The notes under the pieces: model-generated
Databases searched by the model: none
What the model saw: only the letters and a program-made list of their open reading frames with translations
What the model was told of the DNA's origin: nothing
Shown here: in pieces, positions 25,878 through 35,293 of the stretch
Position numbering within the stretch: position 1 is the stretch's first letter
Layout of the letters: each line of letters starts with the position of its first letter
Assembly (NCBI RefSeq): GCF_030010215.1
Contig: NZ_JASCRR010000002.1
Coordinates: forward strand, 372,001 to 436,000
DNA from: Tianweitania sp. UT-5YL-CI-8
GTDB taxonomy: Bacteria; Pseudomonadota; Alphaproteobacteria; Rhizobiales; Rhizobiaceae
Reading direction: 5' to 3'
DNA length: 64,000 nt
Program-made: the position numbers and the translations under genes

Positions 25878-26897
25878 CTATCGAGGATCGACGCCGGCGC
25901 CATCCTTCGGCTGCTTCAGCCCTAGCGACGTGGTGAAGCCTGATTTCTTGTCCACGGCATGATCAACGGTGTCGATCTGGTAGGAGCCGTCTACGCCTGG
26001 CTTGAAGCCCGCGAGGACACAGACGGCCTCCGGCTCCGCCCTGGCATCGCCGATGATGGTCACGGAACCACCACCCTTCTGCCGGTCCGATTCCTTGCCA
26101 TGGGCCTCACCCTTCTTCTTGGCTTCTGCCTCATTGGCGACGGTGATCAGTTGCCGGAGCTTGGTATCGACGTCGGTGATGCCGGTGTCGACCTCGACCT
26201 CGACACGCTCACCCTTGGCGCGGTCGAAGTAGGACAGCGCCACCTTGCTGTATTTCGGACGGCTGACGATCGGCGAGATCTCGGCGTCGATGAGGTTTTC
26301 ACCGAACGCGGCGCGAATTGGCGTCAACGGCCGGCCGGACGCCGCTATACCCTCGTTGCGGGGTGACAGAAAAGCGCGACCACCGATGATCTTGAGCGTG
26401 CCGCCCACCTCGCGTGCAATGCGCTGCCCCCAGGACACGAAACTCTCGTTCTGCATCAGCCAGTAGTCGCGGTGGACGTCCGCAAGCGATCCCAAAACCT
26501 GCACGTCCAGCCCAGCCCTGGCACCCCATGCCTTCGCGACGTCGCCAAGCCTGGCATTGTCCATGTGACGAAGCGTCGGCTCCTTCACCTTGCTGCCCTG
26601 GTCAATGGAACTCGCTGACACCTTGATTTCGCGACCGGCGCCCTTGCTCAGGCTGCAGGAGACATCCGCGACAAATCCCTCGAACGCCCACTGGCCATTG
26701 AGTGTGACCTGCATGGTGGCGCGCTCCCGAGGCAGGAATACCACGCCATCGGCATCGGCCAGGACGATATCGCAAGTATCCGACGCCTGCCCAGCCGATC
26801 TCTGGATGCCCAGCGACTTCATGATTGGGCTGAAACGGGAGGTCACATCCTGGCCGGCCACCACCACGGTATAGTTTCCGGCGATGAAGAAGCTCAT
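25878..26897 (-). CDS. phage late control gene D protein (tail hub, gpD type)
   Basis: A 339-residue protein of the P2 gpD family, which forms the hub at the tail tip of contractile phages. It starts MSFFIAGNYTVVVAGQDVTS and carries WGQRIAREVGGTLKIIGGRAF with a C-terminal YQIDTVDHAVDKKSGFTTSL. It follows the tape-measure gene with an ATGA overlap. The gpU gene that lies between T and D in P2 is missing. The downstream end faces a plus-strand small membrane gene. Confidence 0.88.
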   Translation of the reverse strand: MSFFIAGNYTVVVAGQDVTSRFSPIMKSLGIQRSAGQASDTCDIVLADADGVVFLPRERATMQVTLNGQWAFEGFVADVSCSLSKGAGREIKVSASSIDQGSKVKEPTLRHMDNARLGDVAKAWGARAGLDVQVLGSLADVHRDYWLMQNESFVSWGQRIAREVGGTLKIIGGRAFLSPRNEGIAASGRPLTPIRAAFGENLIDAEISPIVSRPKYSKVALSYFDRAKGERVEVEVDTGITDVDTKLRQLITVANEAEAKKKGEAHGKESDRQKGGGSVTIIGDARAEPEAVCVLAGFKPGVDGSYQIDTVDHAVDKKSGFTTSLGLKQPKDGAGVDPR

Positions 26898-29020
26898 GGC
26901 ACCACTCCGAAATCGGCGTGGCTGCGGCGGAGTTGGGCGTCCAGATTACTGGAGACAGCGCTACCCTCGACACCGATCTGCCGGAAGCCGCTGATGACGC
27001 GCCCAATCAGCGCTTCAAGCGCCAGCAGTGCAGACATATCAACCGTCGGAGCCGCATTAAAGGACAGCGCCGATTTGGCCTCGTCCCCGGCCTTCTGGCT
27101 GTCCTTAACGACGCCATCAAGATATTCGTTGAGGCTGTTTTCACGGGCGATTTCGCCGCTATCGCGCCGGCCGCGATGCAACGGCCCGCTTTGTGGCCGA
27201 TCATAACCTTTCACCGCAGCCCATTCATCGAGCCACCGGTCCTGATCGGCCTGAGAGAATTTCCGATCCTTTGGCGTATCGCCGGACAGCAGCAGGAGCG
27301 AGGCGAGCCAACTGAACGCACCTAGCAGGGCGCCGCCGCCCTTGCCTTTGCCTCCCCCGGCCGTGCCATCGGGAAGAGCCGCGCCGCCACCCTGGGCCAC
27401 TGCTGCGGCCTGTAGCGCGGCCGCCGCGATGTTCAGGTTCGTGCCCGCTGTGATCAGACCCCACACCGCCGAAGCGACCTTGAACCCGCCCCACGCAGCA
27501 ACGCCAGCAGTTGCGATGCCGACACCACCCAAGACAGCCGGATCGCCGGCCCGCACCGCCTCTGAGAACGCCCGGATGGTATCGGCGAAGGTGTTGAGCG
27601 CCGGGACGATCACCGGTAGCACCGTTTCGCCCGCGGCGTTGGACAGATCCTCAAGGCTGGACTTCATGTCGCGCCAGGCCGCGAACGGATCCCGGCCGCG
27701 CGCATTCTCCGCATCCTCCATGCCGCCGGCGCGCTGATAGTTCTCGATGTTCTTGTCGATCTGATCCTGAGCTGCAATCCAACCGGTGATCAGTGCTGCT
27801 GCCTTGCTGTTGGACATCAGCTTTTTGACGGCCTCGGCTGTGGCGGCCGGGCTCTCGGTGTCGACGCCGTTTTTCTGCAGCAGCGGCTTTAGAACATCGA
27901 TGGTCCATTTGTATGGGTTCGAGGCGAACAGATCCCGCTCGACAAGGCTGTTGTTGCCATCACGAAGCCCTGCGGCCTGCTGGCGTTTGACATACTGGCC
28001 CTGCGACCCGCCAGAGCTGGGGGTGACGAAGTTCTGATAGGCGCCGGACAACGCATCACCCAAAGGACCGAAGCCGGTGTCCTGCCCGGCCGCCGGCAGC
28101 ACCGTGGACAGGAACTCATCGCTGAGAGCGTATTTGGACACCTTGGCCCGCTTGGCGAAGTCCAGGATCTCCGCGATATCGATGTCACGGCCTTCGACCT
28201 GCTTCGCCTTCACCCAGCCCTCAAGGATGGCCCCAATGCTCGGGATGCCACCCTCACCGCCCTCGTTGACGTTGAGGTTATCCATGGCCTTGAGGAAGCT
28301 GGTGAGGTTCTGCCCGGCATACTCCTCACCCGAGCTGACGAAATCGGCGACAAAGCTCTTTACCAGCTCCTCGAGCACCTGTTTTGCGAGATCCGTCTTG
28401 CCGCCAAACAGCGCATATGCGGTCTTGCCGAGCTCAAGGATGTCGTTTTTCGAGATGACGCCATACTTCCCGGCAAGGCGGGCGGATTCGTCGTCCAGGG
28501 TTTTGGTATCGGCTTTGTTGATGCCGGCCATCTCATAGCGATATTTGGTCCGCTGCCCTTCCGACGCCGCCTTCAACGCTGCACGGCCGGCCATGCCGAC
28601 GCCATAGGTGATGGAGAAGGCACCGCCGGCGACAAGGCCGGCACGTCCGAGCCGCTTCATGACTCCAAGCGTCCGGTTCAGCTCATCGTTGGCATTTTTC
28701 GCCTCCAACTTCACCGCAGCGAAGTGGCCGATGGTTGACGTCCGCCATGCCGAGATCTCGGATTTCTGTAGCGCCTTGGTCAGCCCGCGCGCGCTCATGT
28801 CCTTTTCGAGGCTGGTCCATGATCTGCGAACCGCTTCGATTTCCTTGGCGCCCAATCCGAGCTTGTCGATCTGGCGCTGGAAGTTCTGCCCCCATTTGGA
28901 ATCGGCAAGCCGCTTCGCTGCCTTCTCGATTGCCGAGATCGATCCTTCGACCTTCGAGGCGTTTTCCAGGCCCATGGCCTGAACGATGAGCTGCAGCCTG
29001 CCGACAAGAGTCTTTGCCAT
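26894..29020 (-). CDS. phage tail tape measure protein
   Basis: A 708-residue protein with the usual pattern of helical ends and hydrophobic centre. The N-terminus is coiled (QLIVQAMGLENASKVEGSIS), a first hydrophobic hairpin lies near residues 125-150, and a large Gly/Ala-rich membrane-like region near 470-580 (VIVPALNTFADTIR..., GGVGIATAGVAAWGG). TMP length sets tail length; 708 residues suggests a tail near 100 nm by the usual 0.15 nm per residue. It starts 12 bases after the E' stop, with GGAACC upstream. Confidence 0.88.
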   Translation of the reverse strand: MAKTLVGRLQLIVQAMGLENASKVEGSISAIEKAAKRLADSKWGQNFQRQIDKLGLGAKEIEAVRRSWTSLEKDMSARGLTKALQKSEISAWRTSTIGHFAAVKLEAKNANDELNRTLGVMKRLGRAGLVAGGAFSITYGVGMAGRAALKAASEGQRTKYRYEMAGINKADTKTLDDESARLAGKYGVISKNDILELGKTAYALFGGKTDLAKQVLEELVKSFVADFVSSGEEYAGQNLTSFLKAMDNLNVNEGGEGGIPSIGAILEGWVKAKQVEGRDIDIAEILDFAKRAKVSKYALSDEFLSTVLPAAGQDTGFGPLGDALSGAYQNFVTPSSGGSQGQYVKRQQAAGLRDGNNSLVERDLFASNPYKWTIDVLKPLLQKNGVDTESPAATAEAVKKLMSNSKAAALITGWIAAQDQIDKNIENYQRAGGMEDAENARGRDPFAAWRDMKSSLEDLSNAAGETVLPVIVPALNTFADTIRAFSEAVRAGDPAVLGGVGIATAGVAAWGGFKVASAVWGLITAGTNLNIAAAALQAAAVAQGGGAALPDGTAGGGKGKGGGALLGAFSWLASLLLLSGDTPKDRKFSQADQDRWLDEWAAVKGYDRPQSGPLHRGRRDSGEIARENSLNEYLDGVVKDSQKAGDEAKSALSFNAAPTVDMSALLALEALIGRVISGFRQIGVEGSAVSSNLDAQLRRSHADFGVVP

Positions 29021-29031
29021 CGGGGAGGTTC

Positions 29032-29513
29032 CTATTTGAGCCGAATGCCAGCGATGCGGGCGGAGAACTCGGCTTTGTCACGCTCCATCCGGACGGCGTC
29101 CTGATAAAAGCCAATGATTTCAATCCAGTCCATCGCCAGCGTCTCCGGTATGGGTGTGTTGAAGGTGTGGGCTACGAGCCCGACATAGCCTCGCCACCGA
29201 CCAGGGAGCGCGCGGCCGCCTGCCTCAAGCGGCGGGGCAAAAAAGGGAGCGATGCCTCGTCCAGGGAAAGACGGTCGTCATCGTCCATGGCGTCGTAAAC
29301 TTCCATGGGCAGATCGAACATCGGCGGCACCGGGCTTTCATCGCGGCCGATGGCTTCCATGTAGTCTTGAACCTCCTTGCCGGAGACGCGGCGGACACGG
29401 ACCTCGCTGATGATCTGGCCATCGAACTCCAGCGGATATTCCAGCGGGATCATCTTCTCGCGCGGGAGATCGCTGACGATCCGAGCAATGGGCTTGGCAG
29501 TCTCTTCGGTCAC
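29032..29513 (-). CDS. tail assembly chaperone E+E' made by -1 frameshift
   Basis: The frame -1 to the E gene stays open from the slippery site at 29238-29244 to a TAG at 29034-29032. After the shift it encodes FFAPPLEAGGRALPGRWRGY, then VGLVAHTFNTPIPETLA and MDWIEIIGFYQDAVRMERDK, about 70 new residues. P2 makes E+E' by -1 slippage at the same T TTT TTG heptamer, and the gene order (E/E' then tape measure) is the same. The fusion protein would help tape-measure assembly. The efficiency is unknown. Confidence 0.75.
29172..29513 (-). CDS. tail assembly chaperone E (gpE / Mu gp41-like)
   Basis: A 113-residue protein read without frameshift. It has the core YPLEFDGQIISEVRVRRVSG and ends AARSLVGGEAMSGS. 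GTG 29513 is chosen because AGAGGTGAG lies five bases upstream; the frame is open to 29564. It resembles the small tail chaperones of P2 and Mu. No tube or sheath gene precedes it: the 248 bases upstream hold no recognisable gene and then comes a divergent protease gene. Confidence 0.8.
   Translation of the reverse strand: MTEETAKPIARIVSDLPREKMIPLEYPLEFDGQIISEVRVRRVSGKEVQDYMEAIGRDESPVPPMFDLPMEVYDAMDDDDRLSLDEASLPFLPRRLRQAAARSLVGGEAMSGS
29238..29244 (-). promoter_or_regulatory. -1 ribosomal frameshift slippery site
   Basis: The minus strand reads T TTT TTG in the E frame (codons CCT TTT TTG), the heptamer used by phage P2 for E+E'. It lies 23 codons before the zero-frame stop, and the -1 frame is open across the whole interval. 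The GC-rich sequence just downstream could form a stimulatory structure. Confidence 0.75.
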
Positions 29514-29812
29514 GGGCTCACCTCTGTGCGTAAATTCATGTTCATCGGATATCGATGTGCGCAAATTCTACAACGAAGCGGCGGGCGAAGAAACAACTAT
29601 GTGGACGGCAGCAAGTATTCCGCAGAACTCGCAAAGGCGGGCAGTAGCGAGGCTAGACGTGGGAGGACGGTGGCGGGATGCAGAACCTGCTACGTTTGTT
29701 TTCTGAATAAAATGGCGCCAAAACGTTGGATTTATGAAGTTGTAAACCAGGATTAACGCCGGAAAAATTCTGGCATTCCTGATGGTTTTCTGCTCCAAGG
29801 CTCCAACGTCTC

Positions 29813-30445
29813 TTGGCCAAATTCGAAATTCCTACGGCACCGGCAGTCAGTATGTCAGCACCCCATTGTCTTCGGATCATAAATGCAAATCGAACCTCAG
29901 GTGGCTCGGCATTTGTGATCAAACGTGGTGGTAGCCTCTGGTTGATGACGGCTGCTCATGTGCCTACGGGGCGCCCAAGTTTCCAAGACTTTTCCACCTG
30001 GCCCACAGAAGTGACGGTGTGCACACCAACAGGAGAATTTCAGGTCCAGATAATCAATGCTGGCACCCCCCTGTTCCAGATTTATCAAAGTCCAGAATCA
30101 GGTGAGATGAGTGACGCAATTGCCTTACCTATAGCTCACAATTTTGGCGCGAAAGTTTATGAATTAAGTCCAAATGCATGTGCTTCGGTTAGAATAGGGG
30201 ATCGATTGTCGATGCGTGGATTTCCTAGCCGCTCTTATCCCACCCGTTGGCCTCCGACTAACTCTGCACTCAAGGTGTATAAGATTGAGCAACGTGCCCT
30301 ATTTGTCTCCAGTGAAATCGTGACGGGAAATTCGGGCGGCCCACTGTTTGATCGGCATCGCAATCTTGTTGGTATGGCGATCGGATCTACCGCTGGAAGA
30401 GGCGTGATCGTTCGCAATAAACATCTGGAAGATTTGTTCGCGTAG
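29813..30445 (+). CDS. trypsin-like serine protease
   Basis: A cytoplasmic (no signal peptide) protein of up to 210 residues with a complete chymotrypsin-fold triad: His49 in LMTAAHVP, Asp101 in EMSDAIALP and Ser174 in TGNSGGPLFD. The start is unsure: TTG 29813 gives 210 residues, and ATG 29852 would give 197. It is transcribed away from the tail genes and has lower GC than they have. Proteases of this type occur as effectors in several phage-defence systems, but here there is no clear partner gene. Confidence 0.82.
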   Translation: MAKFEIPTAPAVSMSAPHCLRIINANRTSGGSAFVIKRGGSLWLMTAAHVPTGRPSFQDFSTWPTEVTVCTPTGEFQVQIINAGTPLFQIYQSPESGEMSDAIALPIAHNFGAKVYELSPNACASVRIGDRLSMRGFPSRSYPTRWPPTNSALKVYKIEQRALFVSSEIVTGNSGGPLFDRHRNLVGMAIGSTAGRGVIVRNKHLEDLFA

Positions 30446-30476
30446 TGTTTTTTGGACCTGAAATGGTTTGGGTTGG

Positions 30477-31940
30477 CTAGACGATCGCCACCAGCACCGA
30501 CACCGCGCCCCAGGTGATGACGGACCAGAAGGCAATTCCCATCAGCCGCCGCATGACGCCCGGTCCCCGTTCCGCCCCGATATCGATGATGGGGACATGC
30601 TTCAGGTACAGCCCTGGCTCATAGGGCAGCGGCTCGAACTCGGGGCCGGGATCGATACCGCGTTCGGACAGCATCCGACGGTTGAACGCATAGGCCGCTT
30701 TCGGATCATCGCCGGCCGGATACTTCCGGGCCATGGCGCCAGCATCGATTTGCACCCGGCGCTCCAGTTCACTCACTGGGCCGATCTGCCCCTGTGGTGG
30801 GATCACGCGGACCTTTTGCACCTCGCTCGGGATGTTGTCTTCGGCGATGACGGAAACAAGCGCTTCACCGGTGGCGAGAACGGGTAGAGCCTCACGGGTG
30901 TTGAAGCCCTTGCGGGGGCGGATCGTATCGGCGGCGGCGCGGATCTTGCGCAGCGATTCCGCGGTATGGGCTCGCATGGCATGCAGGATGCGCGTTCCCA
31001 ATTGCTCGAGCACCGTAGCCGGCACATCGGTCGGGCTCTGGGTGACGAAAAAGACGCCAACCCCCTTGGACCTGACCAAACGGACCAGACGCTCGATCTG
31101 CTGGATCAAGGGCTTCGGCGCATCGTTGAATAGCAGATGGGCCTCATCGAAGAAGAACACCAGCTTCGGTTTGGCGAGATCCCCGGCTTCCGGTAGCCGG
31201 CGGAACAGCTCAGTCAGGAGCCAGAGCAGAAATGTCGCATAAAGCTTTGGCGCCTCCATGAGCCTGTCAGCATGGAGAAGACTGATCACCCCGCGCCCAT
31301 CCGGCCCGACCTTCATGAGATCCGAGATATCGAAGGGCGGCTCCCCGAAGAGGCGATCTCCACCTTGCGCCTCGAGCGCCAAGAGATTGCGCTGGATTGC
31401 CGAGATCGAGGAAGCGGTAACATTGCCATATTGCCGGCAGACCTCCTCGCGTTCCTCCAGCATGTCGTTCAGCGACCATCTCAGATCATCAAGGGTAAGC
31501 ATATAGCTGCGCTCATCCTCGGACTTGCGGAAACAGATTTCCATCGCGCCCTCCTGCGTCGGATTAAGCCCGAGCATCCTGGACAACAACACGGCGCCCA
31601 TGGCCTGGACAGAGGTCCGGATCGGCACCCCGTGGGCCCCAAAGATATCCCAGAACGCGACAGGGAAGCCCTTGGGCTCGAACCTGCGGCCGAGTTCGCC
31701 CATCCGTGCCGCAACCGGCCCACGGGCTTCCCCTGGCACCGCTACACCGGACAGATCGCCTTTGATGTCGGCGGCGAAGACGGGCACGCCGGCGGCGCTG
31801 AGCTGTTCGATGATCGCCTGCATCGTGGTTGTTTTGCCCGAACCCGTCACGCCGGTAATTGCGCCATGTCGATTGACCAGACGAAGAGGCAAGGAGACGG
31901 CGTCGCCGGACGCGGTAACACCGATATGGATTGAAGACAT
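30477..31940 (-). CDS. HerA/YjgR-type ATPase (DUF853)
   Basis: A 487-residue ATPase of the HerA-FtsK superfamily. Walker A is GVTGSGKTTTMQAII (about 30-44), Walker B LVFFFDEAHLLFND. Other family segments are FAADIKGDLSGV and FVTQSPTDVPATVLEQLGTR. The C-terminus has one membrane helix (FWSVITWGAVSVLVAIV), which is unusual for soluble YjgR. ATG 31940 has GAGAGGAC upstream. The biological role of YjgR is unknown; in an element it might act in DNA handling. It is convergent with the protease gene. Confidence 0.85.
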   Translation of the reverse strand: MSSIHIGVTASGDAVSLPLRLVNRHGAITGVTGSGKTTTMQAIIEQLSAAGVPVFAADIKGDLSGVAVPGEARGPVAARMGELGRRFEPKGFPVAFWDIFGAHGVPIRTSVQAMGAVLLSRMLGLNPTQEGAMEICFRKSEDERSYMLTLDDLRWSLNDMLEEREEVCRQYGNVTASSISAIQRNLLALEAQGGDRLFGEPPFDISDLMKVGPDGRGVISLLHADRLMEAPKLYATFLLWLLTELFRRLPEAGDLAKPKLVFFFDEAHLLFNDAPKPLIQQIERLVRLVRSKGVGVFFVTQSPTDVPATVLEQLGTRILHAMRAHTAESLRKIRAAADTIRPRKGFNTREALPVLATGEALVSVIAEDNIPSEVQKVRVIPPQGQIGPVSELERRVQIDAGAMARKYPAGDDPKAAYAFNRRMLSERGIDPGPEFEPLPYEPGLYLKHVPIIDIGAERGPGVMRRLMGIAFWSVITWGAVSVLVAIV

Positions 31941-32577
31941 AGCGCGTCCTCTCCCGCCGAAAGGGCGTGACTGATGGTGGAGCAATGGCATCTGGTAAGG
32001 GTGGCCCGACCATGTCCCCACATGGGGTGTCGACACGAATAATGTGCCTGAAAAGCACAACAAAATCAATCGGAATTTGCCAGAAAGCGCAGTTAAAACA
32101 GAGGCTTGGTGCATGGTCTGGGTGCCTGGACTGGCCTCCCATCCGGTGTCTGTCCATGGCATATGATCGGATAGCATCGAAGCGAGGACGGTGCGGCGTC
32201 TGCCTGTATGGCCCACGACCCCGAGGAGCTCGCCTGCCCCGTACTGCCCCTGCCCGCATGTCCGCGCGCAATCACATAGGCCATGGCCCACGCCCGCCAC
32301 ATACAAGGGCCGCTAGCTGGTGCTAGCTCCCGCTGCTGCTGTGCTCTGTTCCAAGCTTGTATAAGCTGCTGTGCCTCGCCTGTGGCCGGCTGCCAGGGTG
32401 ATAAAAGTGATCAAGGGACCGTATAAGAGCCCCTGCCGGCCGCGAGGCGCAGCATCCCGCATATTCGCCCACCTTATCGTTTCCAAGGGGGGTTCATCCC
32501 CTGATCGGCGCAACCCCTTGCCCTGGCTGGTGACGCTTGCCCGAAAGCGCACGTTTGGCTACCTCTGATCATCACAA
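31941..32577. other. 637-base gap without a supported gene
   Basis: This stretch lies between divergent genes, so it should hold two promoters. Open frames here have no protein-like sequence. It contains many short direct and inverted repeats (for example CTAGCTGGTGCTAGC near 32311 and GTATAAG twice at 32358 and 32421). I cannot assign a promoter with confidence. Confidence 0.5.
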
Positions 32578-32979
32578 ATGGAGCCGGATTTGACCTCAGA
32601 GACCGTGATAGCCTCCCACCCCGTTGCCTGGCTCCGACCGCTGCCCGCAGACTACCGGACACCGCTGTGGCGCTGGATCCTGCTCCCGGCCTCCGCCCTG
32701 CTGCTGAAGCGAAACGGAGGCGTCTGGCTGAACGGCGAATTAAGGCTGATGGTAGACCACCTGCTCTATGTCGAATCCAAGCTCATAAAATCGCCGAAGA
32801 GCCCGCCTGCGACCTGGCGCATCGAATTGGACGAGATCGCCGATATCACCCTGAAAAAGGGCATGGCCTCGGAAACTCTCGAGATCGAGGTTTTTGGCAA
32901 GTCGGTGAAGCTCATGACCGTGCGTTCGGAGGGGTTCGTGGAACAGATCCGCGCCGCACTCCCGAATGCCGGATCATAG
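32578..32979 (+). CDS. 133-residue hypothetical protein with a hydrophobic patch
   Basis: The N-terminal third has LWRWILLPASALLLKRNGGV, and the rest alternates strands (ATWRIELDEIADITLKKGMA, LEIEVFGKSVKLMTVRSEGF) and ends in a helix (VEQIRAALPNA). The pattern of a beta-barrel capped by a helix resembles a PH/GRAM-like domain, but the match is only structural intuition. No neighbour gives it a role. Confidence 0.55.
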   Translation: MEPDLTSETVIASHPVAWLRPLPADYRTPLWRWILLPASALLLKRNGGVWLNGELRLMVDHLLYVESKLIKSPKSPPATWRIELDEIADITLKKGMASETLEIEVFGKSVKLMTVRSEGFVEQIRAALPNAGS

Positions 32980-33165
32980 GCACCGATCAAAAAGCTAACC
33001 CACTGAAAACGCTACGGCTTTCCATTCTCTTTGCACGGCGCCAAGGCACACCGATCAAGCATCAGCGTCGAGCTCGGTACGCTATTTTCTGCACATCAGG
33101 CGTCGTCGATGGTGTATAATCGCACAACGATTTGCGACGTTTGCTATGTTGAGAAAGGCACGGAA

Positions 33166-34407
33166 ATGAGAGCTTTAGAAACCGCCATATCGGCACCTTG
33201 GGCTATGCTGCCCGAAGCAGTTGAGCAGGTTCTTGAGATTGCGGCGCGGGAGAACTCGACCACACCGGAAGCGCTCGAGGCGTACCGCGCGCGTGAGCTG
33301 AAAAGGTCGGAGCGCGCCGGCGTTCGCGATGGCGTAGCAATCCTTTATGCCCATGGTCCGATGTTCAAAGGCGCCAACCTGATGACGGAGATATCTGGAG
33401 CGACGTCATACGACCGCCTCCGGCGCGACCTGCAAACGGCCCTTGATGATGACAGCGTTGGCGCTGTGTTGCTGTCAGTGGACAGCCCCGGCGGCGAGGC
33501 GCACGGCTGCGATGAGCTGGCGGCCGCCATTTATGCTTCCCGCGGCAAGAAGCCGATCCATGCGCATGTCTCGGGCCACGGGTGCAGCGGTGCCTATTGG
33601 CTCGCCAGCGCCGCGGAGAAGATCACTGTAAGCGATCTCGCCACCATAGGTTCGATCGGCGTCGTGCTCGGTATTACCGAACGCAAGAAATCCGACGAGG
33701 CGCGCGGCATCACGCATACTGAGTTCGTGTCGTCGCAGTCGCCGGGGAAGCGGCCGAAGATGGAAACCGACGAGGGCCGTGCCCAGATCCAGAAGTATGT
33801 GGACGACATGGCCCATGTGTTTGTGTCGGCGGTAGCCAAGTACCGGGGCGTTTCAGTCGATAAAGTGCTGAAGGATTTCGCCCAAGGTGGTGTCGAGATC
33901 GGTGAGAACGCTCGCCGCGCCGGCATGGTCGACGCCGTTGGGCAGTTCGAGGACGTGCTCCAGTCCCTGGCGTCGCGCACCAGGCGCAGTTCCGGCACTC
34001 CGAAGCCTTCATCGTCGGCAGGGCTACCGTTGAGCCACCGCGCACTCGTTGAACTGGATCCGGCTATTGCAGAGGTGACAGCCCCTGCCCCCGCGCCACT
34101 CGCGCCGGCGGCGACTACGTCTGCTATTGAAGAATTCCGCGCCCGTGTCGCCGGCTATGCCGAGATAGATGGCCAGGAACACGCGCCAGAGCTCTACGCG
34201 GCGCTGCGCGACTATACAACGGTGAGCGCGGAGCGGGCCGCATCGATCTTGGCCGCGGCTCGCAAGGACTTCGGCACAATCAGTGTCAGCGCTGAAGATG
34301 CTTACGCCATCAAATGCATGAAAGCCGGAGCCCTCGGCACTGAAAACTGGACGATCGGCGTTGATGGAAAATTGAATAGTCCTCTCAATCCAGATTTCTT
34401 TCCCTGA
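33166..34407 (+). CDS. S49 (SppA/ClpP-type) phage head maturation protease, orphan
   Basis: A 413-residue protease of the lambda gpC/SppA class, which in phages processes capsid scaffolds. It has SVDSPGGEAHGCDELA and the nucleophile Ser141 in SGHGCSGAYWLAS. The C-terminal quarter, rich in Ala and Pro (VTAPAPAPLAPAATTSAIEE), looks like a scaffold tail. ATG 33166 follows AGAAAGG; the frame is open upstream but the sequence there is not protein-like. Portal, capsid and terminase genes that normally flank it are absent. Confidence 0.85.
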   Translation: MRALETAISAPWAMLPEAVEQVLEIAARENSTTPEALEAYRARELKRSERAGVRDGVAILYAHGPMFKGANLMTEISGATSYDRLRRDLQTALDDDSVGAVLLSVDSPGGEAHGCDELAAAIYASRGKKPIHAHVSGHGCSGAYWLASAAEKITVSDLATIGSIGVVLGITERKKSDEARGITHTEFVSSQSPGKRPKMETDEGRAQIQKYVDDMAHVFVSAVAKYRGVSVDKVLKDFAQGGVEIGENARRAGMVDAVGQFEDVLQSLASRTRRSSGTPKPSSSAGLPLSHRALVELDPAIAEVTAPAPAPLAPAATTSAIEEFRARVAGYAEIDGQEHAPELYAALRDYTTVSAERAASILAAARKDFGTISVSAEDAYAIKCMKAGALGTENWTIGVDGKLNSPLNPDFFP

Positions 34408-34413
34408 GCATCT

Positions 34414-34436
34414 GGGGCGGGTTTTGCTCCCGCCCC
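34414..34436. terminator. hairpin between convergent genes
   Basis: GGGGCGGG (34414-34421), loop TTTTGCT, CCCGCCCC (34429-34436): a perfect eight-pair GC stem, seven bases after the S49 gene stop and 13 bases before the end of the opposing gene. There is no U tract, so it may work as a bidirectional attenuator. Confidence 0.55.
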
Positions 34437-34449
34437 CGATTGTCCAGGA

Positions 34450-35247
34450 TCACGCTGCCGATTGCTGTTCGATTGGCGGCGCGCCGGCCGGGAGGGGAAG
34501 CTCTCCAGCAACGATCGCCGCAGCACGGGCGCGAAGGCGTTCCGATATTAAAACGCTGGCCGGCTTTTCGACCGCCGGCGGCGTCAGGCCGTCGAACCTC
34601 ATCGAAGGCACCGGGGCGGTGATCGCATCCATCCGCCTCAAGGTGACCGAGCTGTCATATTGACCCCGGTCGAAAACCTCCGGAACGCCGCGGAAGAGTA
34701 GTTCGGCGATCACGGCTCCAACCAGGTCCGCACCCGCGAAGTGATCATGCGCGCGTCGGTCATGTTCTTCCGGAAAAGACCATGGCCGTGCCTGAACGAG
34801 GTCGGGATAGTCGTCCAGGACGCGGAGGACCGAGCCGGCGGCGGAGGTCAGTGCGGATGCTGCCTTGCGCATGTCGTTTTCGAGGGTATCGACCCGCTTC
34901 GCAGCCTCGTTGAGTTCCATCGCAGCCGCTTCGCGCGCTTGCCGCTCGCGAGCCACGACGAGTGCCGCCTGCAGTTCAGTGATATGGGTGCGGTACTCTT
35001 CGATTTCTTCGCCGGTCGATTTGGCATCGAGCTCGGCAATTGTGATGGCATGCCGGATCTCGCCGGGAACCTCGGTACCAGGGTTTTCAGAGATGAAATC
35101 GCGCCGTTTCTCGCGCGCTTTCGTCAGAAGGTCATCAACGATCTGCCTCCGGCGCTGAAGAGTGTCGAGCCCGGATTCGAACTTTCCGAGCTGGTCGGCG
35201 ATCTGTTGCTCGGTTGAGCGTTTGAATGGATTTTTCATGGTGTGCAT
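34450..35247 (-). CDS. coiled-coil hypothetical protein
   Basis: A 265-residue protein dominated by helices: STEQQIADQLGKFESGLDTL, EIEEYRTHITELQAALVVAR and MELNEAAKRVDTLENDMRKA form an extended coiled coil. The C-terminus is Pro/Ala-rich. Two starts (ATG 35247, ATG 35238) are nine bases apart; GGAAA favours the first. In phage clusters such proteins may be scaffolds, but that is a guess. Confidence 0.55.
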   Translation of the reverse strand: MHTMKNPFKRSTEQQIADQLGKFESGLDTLQRRRQIVDDLLTKAREKRRDFISENPGTEVPGEIRHAITIAELDAKSTGEEIEEYRTHITELQAALVVARERQAREAAAMELNEAAKRVDTLENDMRKAASALTSAAGSVLRVLDDYPDLVQARPWSFPEEHDRRAHDHFAGADLVGAVIAELLFRGVPEVFDRGQYDSSVTLRRMDAITAPVPSMRFDGLTPPAVEKPASVLISERLRARAAAIVAGELPLPAGAPPIEQQSAA

Positions 35248-35293
35248 TTTCCGTTTGGGTGGAGGCGCCGACCTAAGCCGGCGCCTTGGTTGA

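Noticed and set aside
25827-25925. 32-codon frame overlapping the end of the small membrane gene
   Set aside because: It is very short, overlaps the end of the convergent gpD gene and has no recognisable motif.
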